64,000 nt of DNA, taken from NCBI RefSeq assembly GCF_017377395.1, contig NZ_CP061800.1, positions 6,593,633 to 6,657,632 on the forward strand, given 5' to 3'. The DNA is from Desulfonema magnum. GTDB taxonomy: Bacteria; Desulfobacterota; Desulfobacteria; Desulfobacterales; 4be13. The notes under the pieces were generated by a model. The model was given only the letters and a program-made list of their open reading frames with translations, was not told the origin of the DNA and did not search any database. This document shows, piece after piece, positions 1-9,921 of the stretch; the first letter of the stretch is position 1, and each line of letters starts with the position of its first letter. The position numbers were made by a program, and so were the translations under genes.

Positions 1-2398
1 TCATCACTGTCATTTTGTTGTTCCTGGCATCATGGGGCTTTGTGCCTTCGGCGGCCTCGGCCCGGCCCGAAACGGAGAAAGCTGATAAAACCCTGTCACC
101 GTATTTTTTTGTAAAAAGCGATGATCCCGGTGTTGATCAGTTGCCGTTGAAATCAACGGTCGCACAGGTGAATGTCGCGGGTGTGATCGCTGATGTGAAA
201 GTGACCCAGGTTTATAAAAATGAGGGCAGACAGACCCTTGAAGCCATTTATATTTTCCCGGCATCCACAAGAGCTGCTGTTTATGGCATGAAAATGACTA
301 TTGGTGAACGGACCATCATTGCCAAAGTATGTGAGCGTGAACAGGCCCGGGAGGAATATGAACAGGCAAAACAGCAAGGCAAAACCGCTTCGCTCCTTGA
401 ACAGCAACGCTCCAATGTGTTTCAGATGAATGTTGCCAATATTCTGCCCAATGATGTCATCACCGTGGAACTGAGCTATACGGAACTGCTCATTCCCACG
501 GACGGCGTTTATGAATTTGTCTATCCCACAGTTACGGGTCCCCGGTATTCCAATCAGCCCGAAGCCGCTGCCCCCCGGTCTGAACACTGGGTGAAAAATC
601 CTTATCTTCATGAAGGAGAAGCTCCGACTTACACATTTGATATCGCTGTCAACCTTTCCGGGAGCATGCAGATTCAGCAGGTGATCTGCCCATCCCACAA
701 AGTAAATGTCAATTTTGACGCGCCCTCAGTTGCCACAGTAAAACTTGACCCGTCAGAGAAATTTGGCGGAAACCGGGATTATATTCTCAAATATCAGCTT
801 GCCGGAGGGAAAATCGAAACGGGACTGCTTTTGTATGAAGGGGAAAAAGAGAATTTTTTTCTGCTCATGTTACAGCCGCCGGAACGAGTGACCACCGCCC
901 ACATCCCCCCCGTGAATATATTTTCATTGTTGATGTTTCCGGGTCCATGAACGGCTTTCCTCTTGATATTTCAAAACAATTACTGAAAAATCTCATTGGA
1001 AATCTCCGACCTTCGGATAAATTCAATGTGCTGCTTTTTGCCGGTGCGTCCCAGTTTCTTTCAGAGCAGTCATTACCCGCGACCCCTGAAAATATTAACA
1101 AAGCCATTCAGGTGATAGACTATCAGCGGGGCGGCGGCGGAACCGAACTTTTGCCCGCGTTAAAACGGGCTTTGGCATTCAAAGGAACCCAAGCTTATTC
1201 ACGGTCGTTTGTTATTGTGACAGATGGCTACGTCACGGTTGAAAAAGAGGCATTTGATGTTATTCGAAACAGCCTCGGTTCTGCCAATATGTTTGCGTTT
1301 GGCATTGGTTCAAGCGTAAATCGTTATATTATCGAAGGCATGGCACGCGTGGGAATGGGAGAGCCATTTGTCATCACAAAGCCGGAGGAGGGACCGGGCA
1401 AGGCAGAGAAATTCCGGAAATACATTCAGTTTCCTGTGCTGACCCGGGCAAAAGCGGACTTTGGAAACTTTGAGGTCTATGATGTCGAACCCCCGGGGAT
1501 TCCGGATGTGCTGGCAGAACGCCCTGTGATCATCTTCGGCAAGTGGCAGGGGCAGCCCAAAGGCAAAATCCGACTCACCGGGATTTCAGGGAATCAGGAA
1601 TATGTGAAAACCGTTGATGTCAGCCAGATCAGACCCCTTGATGTCAATGCGGCCCTTCCTTACCTGTGGGCGAGACACCGAATCGCGCTGCTATCGGATT
1701 ATAACAATATAAGGCGGGATGATGGTAACACCAAAGAGATCACCCGATTAGGGCTTAAATACAATCTGCTTACCGAATACACCTCATTTGTCGCCATTGA
1801 TACGGTAGTACGCCGTAAAGATGGAAAAGTAACCACAGTGAAACAGCCTCTGCCGCTCCCGGAAGGTGTTTCAGATTATGCCGTGGGCCAGCCGGTGATG
1901 CGGTCGGCAGTCCGTCGTTTGTCAAAAAGCATAAGACCCCCGGCGGTACCCGGGGGGCGGGGAATAGCAATGCCTCTCATTGAATCAGAAATGGCCGTTC
2001 CTCCTCCCGAGCCCAAGGAAGAAAGAGAAAAGGTTGTCTCAACTGATGAAACGCTTATGAAACCCCGGATTAAAGGTCTTGTACGAGATGTATCAGATCA
2101 GATAAAGGTATCCGAAAACCTGTCAGAACAGGAGGTTCAGCGTCTGTTACAGCGACATCTTAAAGAGATTGAGCATTGTTTTCGTCAGACGTTGCAAAAA
2201 GAATCTGGGAGAGGAGAAGCTGTTTTAAAAATTGTCATTGATGCTGCCGGACAGGTTACGGACATAAAATTCATCTCCGCAGCTTTGAAAAATGAAGACT
2301 TGAATACATGCGTCATAAAGCAGGTAAGAGAGTGGAAATTTCCCGTACCCGCAGACGGAAAAGTCGCATCAGTTGAATATTCGCTCATCTTCGAGTAG
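1..2398 (+). CDS. VIT/VWA-domain exported protein with C-terminal AgmX/PglI-type domain; 5' partial, frameshifted
   Basis: The gene enters from outside the window: an open frame with a signal-peptide-like stretch (ITVILLFLASWGFVPSAASA) is already running at base 3. The first part (to base 950) is a VIT domain (APIVDVKVTQVYKNEG-like region). The second part, in another frame, holds a von Willebrand A domain with MIDAS motif DVSGSM and later VTDGY. The two frames join exactly at a run of seven C (905-911): with eight C the reading becomes IPPREYIFIVDVSGSMNG, so one ancestral gene has lost a base. The last ~90 residues (LSEQEVQRLLQRHLKEIEHCF... to VEYSLIFE) match the AgmX/PglI C-terminal domain seen in deltaproteobacteria. 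The protein is presumably periplasmic or outer-surface; its binding partner is unknown. Confidence 0.8.
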
Positions 2399-2531
2399 GA
2401 AATTTGAAATTTGAGAATTGAAACTTGAAACTCGAAACTGGGAGCCAAAAATTTGCCATGGCATTTCGGATTTAAAGTTTTCCGGTTTCAAGTTTCAAGT
2501 TTCAATTCTCAATTCTCAATTCTCAATTTAA
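2399..2531. repeat. Heptameric GAAACTT-type satellite, two arms in opposite orientation
   Basis: Immediately after the preceding stop codon the DNA becomes a degenerate 7-bp satellite (GAAATTT, GAGAATT, GAAACTT, GAAACTC). After a short unique core near 2445-2480 it returns on the opposite strand (TTTCAAG, TTCTCAA), so the two arms can pair. It runs up to the recN start codon and leaves no recognisable Shine-Dalgarno sequence there. Confidence 0.8.
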
Positions 2532-2537
2532 TAAAAC

Positions 2538-4238
2538 ATGGTTCGAGAACTTTTCATCAGAAATTTTGCGATCATAGATGATCTTCATATCTGTTTTTCA
2601 GAAGGGCTTACGATATTAAGCGGAGAAACCGGCGCGGGTAAATCCATCATTATCAACGCTGTCAACCTTCTGCTCGGGAGCCGGGCTGACGCCAGTTTTG
2701 TTCGCACGGGCGCGGATACTGCCGAGCTTGAGGTCTTATTTCAAATCGCACCGGACAGCAGGGTTGCTGAAATCCTGAAAAATCATGATTATGACAGCGC
2801 CGACGGGCTTGTGATCCGAAGAATTATTTCCCGAAACAGCAGACACCGAACATATGTCAACGGCCGCATCGCCACCATAAAAATTTTGAATTCCATCACC
2901 GAAAACCTGGCCAGCATATCTGGTCAGCACGCGCATCAGCTGCTTTTAAAAGAAGAACATCATCTTATGATAGTTGATCAGTTTGGCGGTCTGATATCCT
3001 TTCGGGAAAAGGTCAGCAGGTGTTTTCATGAAATCTTTCCCCTGATTCAGCAGCTAAATGATCTTAAAGCTGTCAGAGACCGCCAGACTGAACAAATGGC
3101 ATTGCTTGAATTTGAAAAAAAAGATATTACAGAAGCGTGTGTAAGCTGCGGAGAAGATTCAGCCCTTGAACGGGAGCGAATGCTTCTCAAAAACGGAGAA
3201 ACACTTTATCAGGCGGTTTACAGCGGAATTGAAGAACTTTACAGCGCGCAGAACGCCATTGTGGAACGACTTGTGGAGGTAAAAAAGCGTCTTGAAGGGG
3301 CATGTGAGATAGACCCTGATCTTTCTTCAAACGTGAGGGGCCTGGATGATACCACTTTCCAGATAGAAGATATTGTCGAAGGGCTCAGAACATACCTTAA
3401 TAATCTCCAGATAAATGAAAAACGTCTGGAAGAAGTTGAGGAACGTCTGGACACGCTTCAACGCCTGAAGCGTAAATACGGAGGCTCCCTTGAGGCAGTG
3501 CTTTCACATCTTGAATCTGTCGAGCATGAGCTTTCCGGGATTGAGAATCTGTCCGATAACATAACAGAAACAGAGGAAAAGCTCTCCCAACTGCATGACA
3601 AGCTGACGGGACTGGCTTCGGAACTGTCTGAAAAAAGAAAGAACACAGCGAAAATTCTCTCTCAGAAGGTGGAAGGAGAGCTTTCCACGCTGAATATGTC
3701 TCAGACAAAATTTGAGATAGATATCCGGCCCATACCGGCAGCCCATGATACAGATCCGTATCTCAGAACAGAAGATAATGCCATAACCGAAATCGGAATG
3801 GACAAGGTGAGTTTTCTTATTGCTCCGAATGTGGGAGAATATCTGAAACCTTTGGCAAATATTGCATCAGGGGGAGAATTGTCAAGGGTTGTGCTTGCGT
3901 TAAAGGCCATATTGGCTGAAACAGAATCCGTGGAAACGGTCATTTTTGACGAAGTTGACGCGGGGATCGGGGGAAGCACAGCCGAGGTTGTGGGAAAAAA
4001 ACTGGCCTCTCTTGCTGCTTATCATCAGGTTGTCTGCATTACTCATCTGCCCCAGATCGCAAAATTCGGCGAGCATCATTTAAGAATATCAAAGCATGTT
4101 TCAGATGGCAGAACCTGCACCACGATTGATCCGTTAGATAAAAAAGACCGCGTGCAGGAAATCGCCAGGATGTTGGGGGGGGTGAAAATGACCCAAGTGA
4201 CGCTGGATCATGCCCTTGAGATGCTTCAAAGCCGTTAA
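2538..4238 (+). CDS. recN: DNA repair protein RecN
   Basis: RecN is the SMC-like ATPase acting in double-strand-break repair. The 566-residue length is normal for the family. Walker A GETGAGKS lies at residues ~29-36, the ABC signature (ASGGELSRV) at ~441, and the Walker B/D-loop FDEVDAGIGG at ~470. A long helical coiled-coil region with KKR- and EE-rich heptads fills residues ~160-370. The ATG at 2538 gives the full N-terminus (MVRELFIRNFAIID), but no Shine-Dalgarno sequence precedes it because a satellite repeat abuts the start. The gene stands alone between repeat blocks. Confidence 0.95.
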   Translation: MVRELFIRNFAIIDDLHICFSEGLTILSGETGAGKSIIINAVNLLLGSRADASFVRTGADTAELEVLFQIAPDSRVAEILKNHDYDSADGLVIRRIISRNSRHRTYVNGRIATIKILNSITENLASISGQHAHQLLLKEEHHLMIVDQFGGLISFREKVSRCFHEIFPLIQQLNDLKAVRDRQTEQMALLEFEKKDITEACVSCGEDSALERERMLLKNGETLYQAVYSGIEELYSAQNAIVERLVEVKKRLEGACEIDPDLSSNVRGLDDTTFQIEDIVEGLRTYLNNLQINEKRLEEVEERLDTLQRLKRKYGGSLEAVLSHLESVEHELSGIENLSDNITETEEKLSQLHDKLTGLASELSEKRKNTAKILSQKVEGELSTLNMSQTKFEIDIRPIPAAHDTDPYLRTEDNAITEIGMDKVSFLIAPNVGEYLKPLANIASGGELSRVVLALKAILAETESVETVIFDEVDAGIGGSTAEVVGKKLASLAAYHQVVCITHLPQIAKFGEHHLRISKHVSDGRTCTTIDPLDKKDRVQEIARMLGGVKMTQVTLDHALEMLQSR

Positions 4239-4240
4239 TT

Positions 4241-4336
4241 CCGGAGTGCAAAAATTTTATTTTTGCATTTGCATAAAATTCCGGAGTGCAAAAATTTTAT
4301 TTTTGCAAGTGCGAAAATTTTATTTTCGCACTCCGG
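4241..4336. repeat. CCGGAGTGC palindrome family, copy with duplicated left arm
   Basis: The left arm CCGGAGTGCAAAAA occurs twice (4241 and 4281); the right arm TTTTCGCACTCCGG ends at 4336. Each arm contains its own small hairpin (TGCAAAAA...TTTTTGCA and GCGAAAA...TTTTCGC), so the element can fold as a cruciform. It lies just after the recN stop. Related copies occur at 6289-6343, 10351-10372 (core only) and 10558-10642. Confidence 0.85.
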
Positions 4337-4430
4337 ATAAAAATATTCTTTATAACTTTTGAATGAAAATCAGGGACCATAGCAAATGCTACCATATAAC
4401 ATTTTTACAAATGCCGGAGGTTGGAAACTC

Positions 4431-4883
4431 ATGAAAAAGAGAATAAAAATCAGGCAAATGACCAGAAGAATTGTGACGCTGCTTTTTTTAGTTTTGGTGT
4501 GTCTTATTTGTATTTCAGTGTCATATGCCGCGGATGTCCTTATTATAGCCAATAAGGATGTTCCCGCAGATGTGTTGAGCAAAAATGAGATACGAAGTAT
4601 ATTCCTCGGTGAAAAGACCATGTGGGGAAAGAACCGGAAAATTACCTTTGTGATATTAAAAACAGCAGAACATGAGATGTTTCTCCGGGAATACCTTGGA
4701 AATACTGCCGCACAATACCTCAATTACTGGAAAAAAATGGTGTTTACTGGCAAAAGCAAGTCGCCGAAAGCATTCAGAACAGCAGAAAAACTTATTAATT
4801 ATGTGTCTGAAAAGACCGGGACTATCGGATATATCCCTTCAGGCGCATACAATGATAAGGTAAAGACAATTTCTGTAAAATAG
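4431..4883 (+). CDS. Small PstS-like periplasmic substrate-binding protein
   Basis: The 150-residue protein has an N-terminal signal peptide (hydrophobic VTLLFLVLVCLICISVSYAAD) followed by a short PBP-like domain (DVLIIANKDVPADVLSKNEI, IFLGEKTMWG, later GTIGYIPSGA). These motifs fit the short 'phosphate ABC transporter substrate-binding' family, in which IFLGK...W and GxIGY are typical. I chose the ATG at 4431 because GGAGG lies 11 bases upstream; an in-frame ATG at 4386 has no ribosome site. It is followed after 11 bases by a porin and then a chemoreceptor, and no ABC permease is nearby. It is more likely a sensing or scavenging partner than part of a Pst importer, but this is inference. Confidence 0.8.
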   Translation: MKKRIKIRQMTRRIVTLLFLVLVCLICISVSYAADVLIIANKDVPADVLSKNEIRSIFLGEKTMWGKNRKITFVILKTAEHEMFLREYLGNTAAQYLNYWKKMVFTGKSKSPKAFRTAEKLINYVSEKTGTIGYIPSGAYNDKVKTISVK

Positions 4884-4894
4884 GAGACAGATAA

Positions 4895-6127
4895 ATGAGA
4901 AAATCAGCCATATTTTTTGCATCAGTTTTTATTTTTATGATCCCCGCTTTTTTGTATCCGGTTTATGCTTTTGAGACAGGAGATATTGAGATTCACGGGT
5001 TTATCTCCCAGGGATATCTGCTCACAGATGAAAACAACTATCTCGCGGAAACCGAAGACGGAACATTCGAGTTTAACGAGATGGGGATAAATTTTTCCAC
5101 AGACCTGACAGAACAGTTACATATTGGTATGCAGTTTTTTGCTCGTGATCTCGGAACCGTGGGAAATGATGACATTGTTCTGGACTGGGCCTTTGCGGAT
5201 TACAGATGGCGGGACTGGCTGGGATTCCGTGCCGGAAAAATCAAAATTGACTATGGGCTGTATAATGAAACCCGGGAAATGGATATGCTTCGTACAAGTG
5301 TGATGCTTCCCCAGAGCGTATATTCTGAATTGTGGCGGGACAGTTTTTCCGGCATAAAAGGGGCCGCGTTATATGGCTATGTGCCTTTGTCGGTCATGGG
5401 ACGTTTTTCTTATGATTTTCAGATCGGTGCAATGAATTTTGAGGAAGATGAGGGATTCAGTCTGTCTTTTGCCCCCAGGCTGCATGAGTCCATGTATATC
5501 GGCAACATGGATGCGGATTATGCGTGGTTTGCCGATTTCCAATGGCATACACCGCTTCCGGGTCTCAAGACAAAATTTACATATTATGAGATAGAGAATC
5601 TGAAGGCAGAGGGAGAGCTTTTTCTGTTAAGCCAAGAAGGAGAGATTCTCAATTCTTCTGCAACTTATGAATTTGAAGAAAAAGACGGATATGTGTTATC
5701 CCTTGAGTATGTTTGGAAAAATCTGGTTCTTTCCGCAGAATATGCAGAAGATGATTATCTGGCAAGAATGAATATTGAAGAACTGATTCAGCCCGAAGAA
5801 AGCAATTCGCCAAAAGTGACGAGCAAGGGATGGTATGTTTCCGCGTCTTACCGTTTTACGGACTGGTTTGAGACGGGTCTGAGTTATTCGGAATATTATC
5901 CCGATGAAGACGATAAGGACGGAGACAGAAAAAAACCTGGAGAAGAATTTACGTCGTGGCTGAAGGTGACCACGCTGTCCACTCGTTTTGATATCAACGA
6001 ATACTGGATATTAAAGCTGGAGACAAGTTATAATGACGGATTCGGCGGCATAAATGTGGCGGATAATCCCGATGAACTGGAACCTTACTGGTTTCTGTTT
6101 GCCGCGAAAATGACCTTTAGTTTCTAA
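4895..6127 (+). CDS. Outer-membrane porin-like beta-barrel protein
   Basis: The 410-residue protein begins with a signal peptide ending near PVYAFE. It continues with alternating aromatic/charged beta strands (GFISQGYLLTDENN, FFARDLG, GFRAGKIKIDYGLYNE) and ends in a strand closing with Phe (KMTFSF), the usual BAM recognition end. This is a porin-type organisation without a lineage-specific motif I can name. It starts 11 bases after the PstS-like gene and probably shares its transcript. Acidic loops (DEDDKDGDR near residue 345) are notable. The substrate is unknown. Confidence 0.8.
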   Translation: MRKSAIFFASVFIFMIPAFLYPVYAFETGDIEIHGFISQGYLLTDENNYLAETEDGTFEFNEMGINFSTDLTEQLHIGMQFFARDLGTVGNDDIVLDWAFADYRWRDWLGFRAGKIKIDYGLYNETREMDMLRTSVMLPQSVYSELWRDSFSGIKGAALYGYVPLSVMGRFSYDFQIGAMNFEEDEGFSLSFAPRLHESMYIGNMDADYAWFADFQWHTPLPGLKTKFTYYEIENLKAEGELFLLSQEGEILNSSATYEFEEKDGYVLSLEYVWKNLVLSAEYAEDDYLARMNIEELIQPEESNSPKVTSKGWYVSASYRFTDWFETGLSYSEYYPDEDDKDGDRKKPGEEFTSWLKVTTLSTRFDINEYWILKLETSYNDGFGGINVADNPDELEPYWFLFAAKMTFSF

Positions 6128-6149
6128 CAGACAGTTCAAGTGTCTCAGA

Positions 6150-6484
6150 CTGTGTTTAAAAAGTCCCGTAGGGACAGCATCTTTGTAGTATAAGAAAAGA
6201 AAAACCCCTGTCCCCTCCCGAGTCCCGAGGGGACGGCATATCCCAATGCTGTTGACTTAAGAGTAAGCGGGTTTTTCGGTATTTTCTCCGGAGTGCGAAA
6301 AATGCTTTTTCGCAAGCGCAAAAATATAATTTTTGCACTCCGGATCCGTTCGGAATTGCCTAAGTCAACAGCATTGACGGCATATCCGGGCTGTAAATAT
6401 GCTGTCCCCCAAGGACTCCGGAACACGGGGCGGCATGTCATTGCTGCAAAAATATGCCCGTCCCCACGGGACGTTTCAAACACC
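6150..6484. repeat. Triple-nested palindromic repeat island
   Basis: Three inverted repeats sit inside one another. The outer pair is GTTTAAAAAGTCCCGTAGGG (from 6154) with CCCACGGGACGTTTCAAAC (to 6482). The middle pair is a perfect 16-bp match, CAATGCTGTTGACTTA (6244-6259) with TAAGTCAACAGCATTG (6361-6376). The inner pair is CCGGAGTGCGAAAAA (6289) with TTTTTGCACTCCGG (6343). The outer family recurs at 35772-35897 and around 37505-37726. No gene is present here. Confidence 0.85.
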
Positions 6485-6501
6485 TTCTCAGGAGTTAAAT
6501 C

Positions 6502-8040
6502 ATGCGGAAATCGTTAAGTGTCGCACAAAAAATAGGTCTGAGTCTGATGATTCTGATCATTGGATACTTTGTTTCAACAGGCGTCGCTTTTACTCTGGGA
6601 CGAGAAACCGAGTCACGTCTTTACGGTATATCAGAATATCTGTTCACGGCTTCCAGCCAAAGCAAAATTGCCCTGTCCGCATTTGAGGAACAGATAAAAT
6701 ATTACAATGACATTATTATGGTCGGGAACATGGGAGGTTATATGGAACAGGCCCGGAAAAAGGCGGATGAAGTTCAAAACGCGCTTGAGGTTATTCTTAC
6801 GCTGACAGGGATTCATAAGGACAAAATAAATGAGGTTCGCAGCACTTCGGAAGAATTGAAACGCTTTAATGCTGCCGCACAAGCTGTATATATGGAATAC
6901 CTGAAAAAGAGTACTGATTTGGAAGATATATTTGAAAGTGAAGATGAAGAAAAAGAAGGGTTGGAAGATGAAATTTTTCGCATTGGTCAGCAGACCGGTG
7001 AATTTCGGGACAGACTTACGGCGTTTTCCCAGAATTTTTCTGATGAGTTAAAGGCTGAACTCGCGGATATCAGCAGCCTTATCCGGCGCTATCGGTATAT
7101 AAATGTGATGATATTTTTCGGCATCGCAGGTTTTGTGGGAATAGCCGTCTGGCTGGTTATTTCGCGTTCTGTCACCCGACCTCTGAGCAGGATTATCAGA
7201 GATCTTTCGATTTTTTCGGCTGATATTGTCTCCGAAGCAGTCCAGAGATCGTGTGTCAGCCGATCTCTGGCTGACAGGTCTTCGCAACAGGCTGCCACGG
7301 TGGAAGAAATTTCCTCATCACTTGAGGAGATGTCGTCCATGACGAAGCGTAACGCACATAGCGCGGCAGAAGCCCATGATATTGTAGAAAAATTAATTGT
7401 TCTGGTCAAAAAAACAGATGTGTTTATGACAGAACTCATGGCGTCCATGTCAGATATCTCAAAGTCAAGCGAGGAGACCTTCAAGATCGTCAAAACCATT
7501 GACGAAATTGCATTTCAGACCAATCTCCTGGCCTTAAACGCGGCTGTCGAAGCTGCACGGGCAGGGGAGGCAGGGGCAGGTTTTGCGGTGGTGGCAGATG
7601 AGGTCAGAAATCTTGCGCTGCGGTCTGCCAAGTCCGCAAAAGACACGTCTGCTCTCATTGAAGAGACCGTAAAGAAGATAAAAGACGGTAGTAAAATTAC
7701 ATCTGATACCATTGAAGCCTTCAAGGCCCTGGCCAAGGATGCTGTGAGCATGAAAGAACTCATGGCTGAAATCGCTGCCGCATCCGATCACCAGGCTCAG
7801 GGAACTGAGCATGTCAATATTGGTATAAGCGAAATGGATCAGCTCACTCAGCAAAACGCAGCCAGTGCTGAACAGGTTGCGTCATATTCCATAGAAATGA
7901 ACGTCCGCGCCGAACAGATGAAACGCATGGTGGATAAATTGACATCCCTTGTCGGGGGGCGTTCTTTTTCAGCTTCACATAGCTCTTCAGGAGACGTCAG
8001 ACCGCTGAATTTAATTGAAGAAAACAATTTGAAGAAATAA
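6502..8040 (+). CDS. Methyl-accepting chemotaxis protein
   Basis: This 512-residue transmembrane chemoreceptor has TM1 at ~10-32, a helical periplasmic sensor domain at ~33-200, TM2 at ~202-222 and a HAMP-like segment (SRSVTRPLSRIIRDL). The cytoplasmic signalling domain has the conserved hairpin EIAFQTNLLALNAAVEAA at ~335-352. AGGAG precedes the ATG at 6502. It follows the binding protein and porin, so it may sense the same solute, as an inference from neighbourhood. The C-terminus has no CheB/CheR-tethering pentapeptide that I can see. Confidence 0.95.
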   Translation: MRKSLSVAQKIGLSLMILIIGYFVSTGVAFTLGRETESRLYGISEYLFTASSQSKIALSAFEEQIKYYNDIIMVGNMGGYMEQARKKADEVQNALEVILTLTGIHKDKINEVRSTSEELKRFNAAAQAVYMEYLKKSTDLEDIFESEDEEKEGLEDEIFRIGQQTGEFRDRLTAFSQNFSDELKAELADISSLIRRYRYINVMIFFGIAGFVGIAVWLVISRSVTRPLSRIIRDLSIFSADIVSEAVQRSCVSRSLADRSSQQAATVEEISSSLEEMSSMTKRNAHSAAEAHDIVEKLIVLVKKTDVFMTELMASMSDISKSSEETFKIVKTIDEIAFQTNLLALNAAVEAARAGEAGAGFAVVADEVRNLALRSAKSAKDTSALIEETVKKIKDGSKITSDTIEAFKALAKDAVSMKELMAEIAAASDHQAQGTEHVNIGISEMDQLTQQNAASAEQVASYSIEMNVRAEQMKRMVDKLTSLVGGRSFSASHSSSGDVRPLNLIEENNLKK

Positions 8041-8136
8041 GCTGCGAAATAAAGTGGTTGTCTGAACCCTGATTTACCTGATGAAAGGATTTCCGGGAGT
8101 TTTGTTCCGCTGAGTCCGCATGCTGATCTGCGCGGA

Positions 8137-8251
8137 TTAGCGATAAGCAGAGATTTGTCTGATTCATTATGAAATCCATGCTTATCGCTATCTGAATGGA
8201 TTATGGATAAGCAAGGATTTTTGTGATTAATGACAAAATCCTTGCTTATCC
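8137..8251. repeat. Two tandem GCGATAAGC / GGATAAGCAAGGATT palindromes
   Basis: The first palindrome (8137-8190) pairs TAGCGATAAGCAGAGATTT with AAATCCATGCTTATCGCTA. The second (8205-8251) pairs GGATAAGCAAGGATTTT with AAAATCCTTGCTTATCC. The second family recurs at 33775-33855. Otherwise 8041-8642 carries no gene I can support; it is AT-rich and probably holds the promoter of the CGGC gene. Confidence 0.8.
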
Positions 8252-8642
8252 GCTAAAGTGTGGACATATTGCCAAACGGTAAGTTTGACGCTTTTTTGAA
8301 CATGCTTTGCTCTCAACGGAATATGAAATTTGAATGTTTTTTCAGGTATTGAAACTTTTATGATCCGCTGGCCCATATCTGACACTTTCATATGTAACGG
8401 ATCCTGAGCAGATTGGTTTTATAAAAAATATGCGATGAAACAAAAAAATTGTTGCATAATTGTATTTATTTTTTTATAGAACTAATGAGAATATTCTTGT
8501 TATTCGTCATAGACGAATTCGGATATGCCAATCTGAATCCGGTTTTCAGTGTGAAAAATCGTTTTCACACCTGTTGATTGTTATAAATCAACTTGCTGGA
8601 TTTCAACGAAATTCATGCAACAAAACAAAAAAGGAGTTCAAA

Positions 8643-8987
8643 ATGGAAAAAGTGGCAGTTGTAGGTTGCGGCGCTTATATGGACAGCGGCTACGGATGTC
8701 CCGGGGAATGGCGATGTCTTAAAGCAGCAGCTCTCGGAGAGGGAAAATTTGAGGAACCATCTCAGGTCGTTATTTTTGTAAAATGTGAATGTCCGGGCAG
8801 AGCCTTAGTTCCCACCATGGGCATGTCAATGAAATTATCAGAAATAAAACCAGATAAAATTTATCTGAGTTCCTGTCTTGTCAATGCCAAACCTGGATGC
8901 CCTTATTCAAATGCCGATGAAATGGCACAGATTCTGGAAAAGAATACCGGAATTAAGGTGATTCAGGGAACACATGATTATCATTAA
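8643..8987 (+). CDS. CGGC-domain protein
   Basis: The 114-residue protein has the Cys-rich pattern of the CGGC domain family (PF08821): VVGCGAYMDSGYGCPGEWRC at the N-terminus, KCECPGRA in the middle and SSCLVNAKPGCPY near the end. The family is proposed to bind metal or handle redox chemistry, and its function is unproven. The ATG at 8643 is preceded by AAAGGAG at the right spacing; the longer in-frame extension to 8460 is AT-rich non-coding-like sequence. It stands alone with a long AT-rich leader. Confidence 0.85.
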   Translation: MEKVAVVGCGAYMDSGYGCPGEWRCLKAAALGEGKFEEPSQVVIFVKCECPGRALVPTMGMSMKLSEIKPDKIYLSSCLVNAKPGCPYSNADEMAQILEKNTGIKVIQGTHDYH

Positions 8988-8991
8988 TGTT

Positions 8992-9121
8992 TGAAACTTG
9001 CAACTCGAAACTCGAAACTTGAAACCCGAAATTCGAAACTCGAAACTCGAAATTCGAAATTCGAAACTCGAAATTCGAAACTCGGAACTTGAAACTCGAA
9101 ATTCGAAACTCGAAACTTGAT
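8992..9121. repeat. Heptameric GAAACTC/GAAATTC satellite
   Basis: About 18 consecutive 7-bp units (GAAACTT, GAAACTC, GAAATTC, GAAACCC) start a few bases after the CGGC gene stop. All are in the same orientation, and variation is confined to the last three positions of the unit. Confidence 0.85.
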
Positions 9122-9921
9122 GGCGAATGTCGGATGCTCAGTTTTCAGGAATGAATTGATCCGATATCTGTAGTTTCAGCACTGGTCCGGTTCAATGGGA
9201 GTTTATATAAATACCGTTATCCGTTTAGTCAGAGATATGACAACCTGATGATTTTCAAACAGGATATACCTTATTCCGCCTAAAAATCCCGTTGAACTGA
9301 GCCCGTGTTCAATTCCCGCCTCCGATCCCCCTATAATAATTTGATAATTCATTATACCAATTCACTATTGAAATCAAGTATTGAAAAAGTACAATTATCT
9401 GCAACAGAACAAAATAAAGCTTTTGTATAGTATGATTTCAAAACTCAAATGGTATTACCATCCGATTTAGCCAAAAGTAGCTTTTGTCCCCCTGAAAATA
9501 CTCCCTTTACCCCATTGACTGATTTTTTATTTTGTAACATAATATCAAAGAGCTTTTTTAAGCCTCTGTTTTTTATAAGATTTATTATAAAAGCAACGTC
9601 AGTTGACTGAATTATTTGTAATCGTTCAGATATTCAGACCCCGGAGTAGCCAGGAATAATTTTCCGGACTGTCCCGGGATAGACTGATTTTTTTTGCCGG
9701 CTGTTTATGCGGACAAAGATTTTGAAAAATTTTTGCCTGATTGTTCCTGTTGCGGGGTGATTATGAAAACAGAATAATAAAAATTAGTTAAAAAAATAAG
9801 TAAAACAAATTTTTTGGGATGACGTAAAAAACAAATCGTTCAATTGTATAAGCAATATAGACAGAAAGAATAAAAACTAACTCAACAATTAACGAATGAT
9901 TATAAAAAAAGGGGGGGAAGA
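9122..9921. other. AT-rich intergenic stretch, no gene seen
   Basis: All six frames are closed and I find no convincing RNA gene. A T-arm-like string (GTTCAATTCCCGCCTCCG near 9309) has no accompanying tRNA or tmRNA body. The last 150 bases are very AT-rich and end in a purine-rich tract (GGGGGGGAAGA) that acts as ribosome site for the next small gene. Confidence 0.6.

Noticed and set aside
9300..9330. tRNA or tmRNA 3' end (GTTCAATTCCCGCCTCCG)
   Set aside because: No acceptor, D-arm or anticodon arm can be folded upstream and no CCA or tag-peptide region is present.
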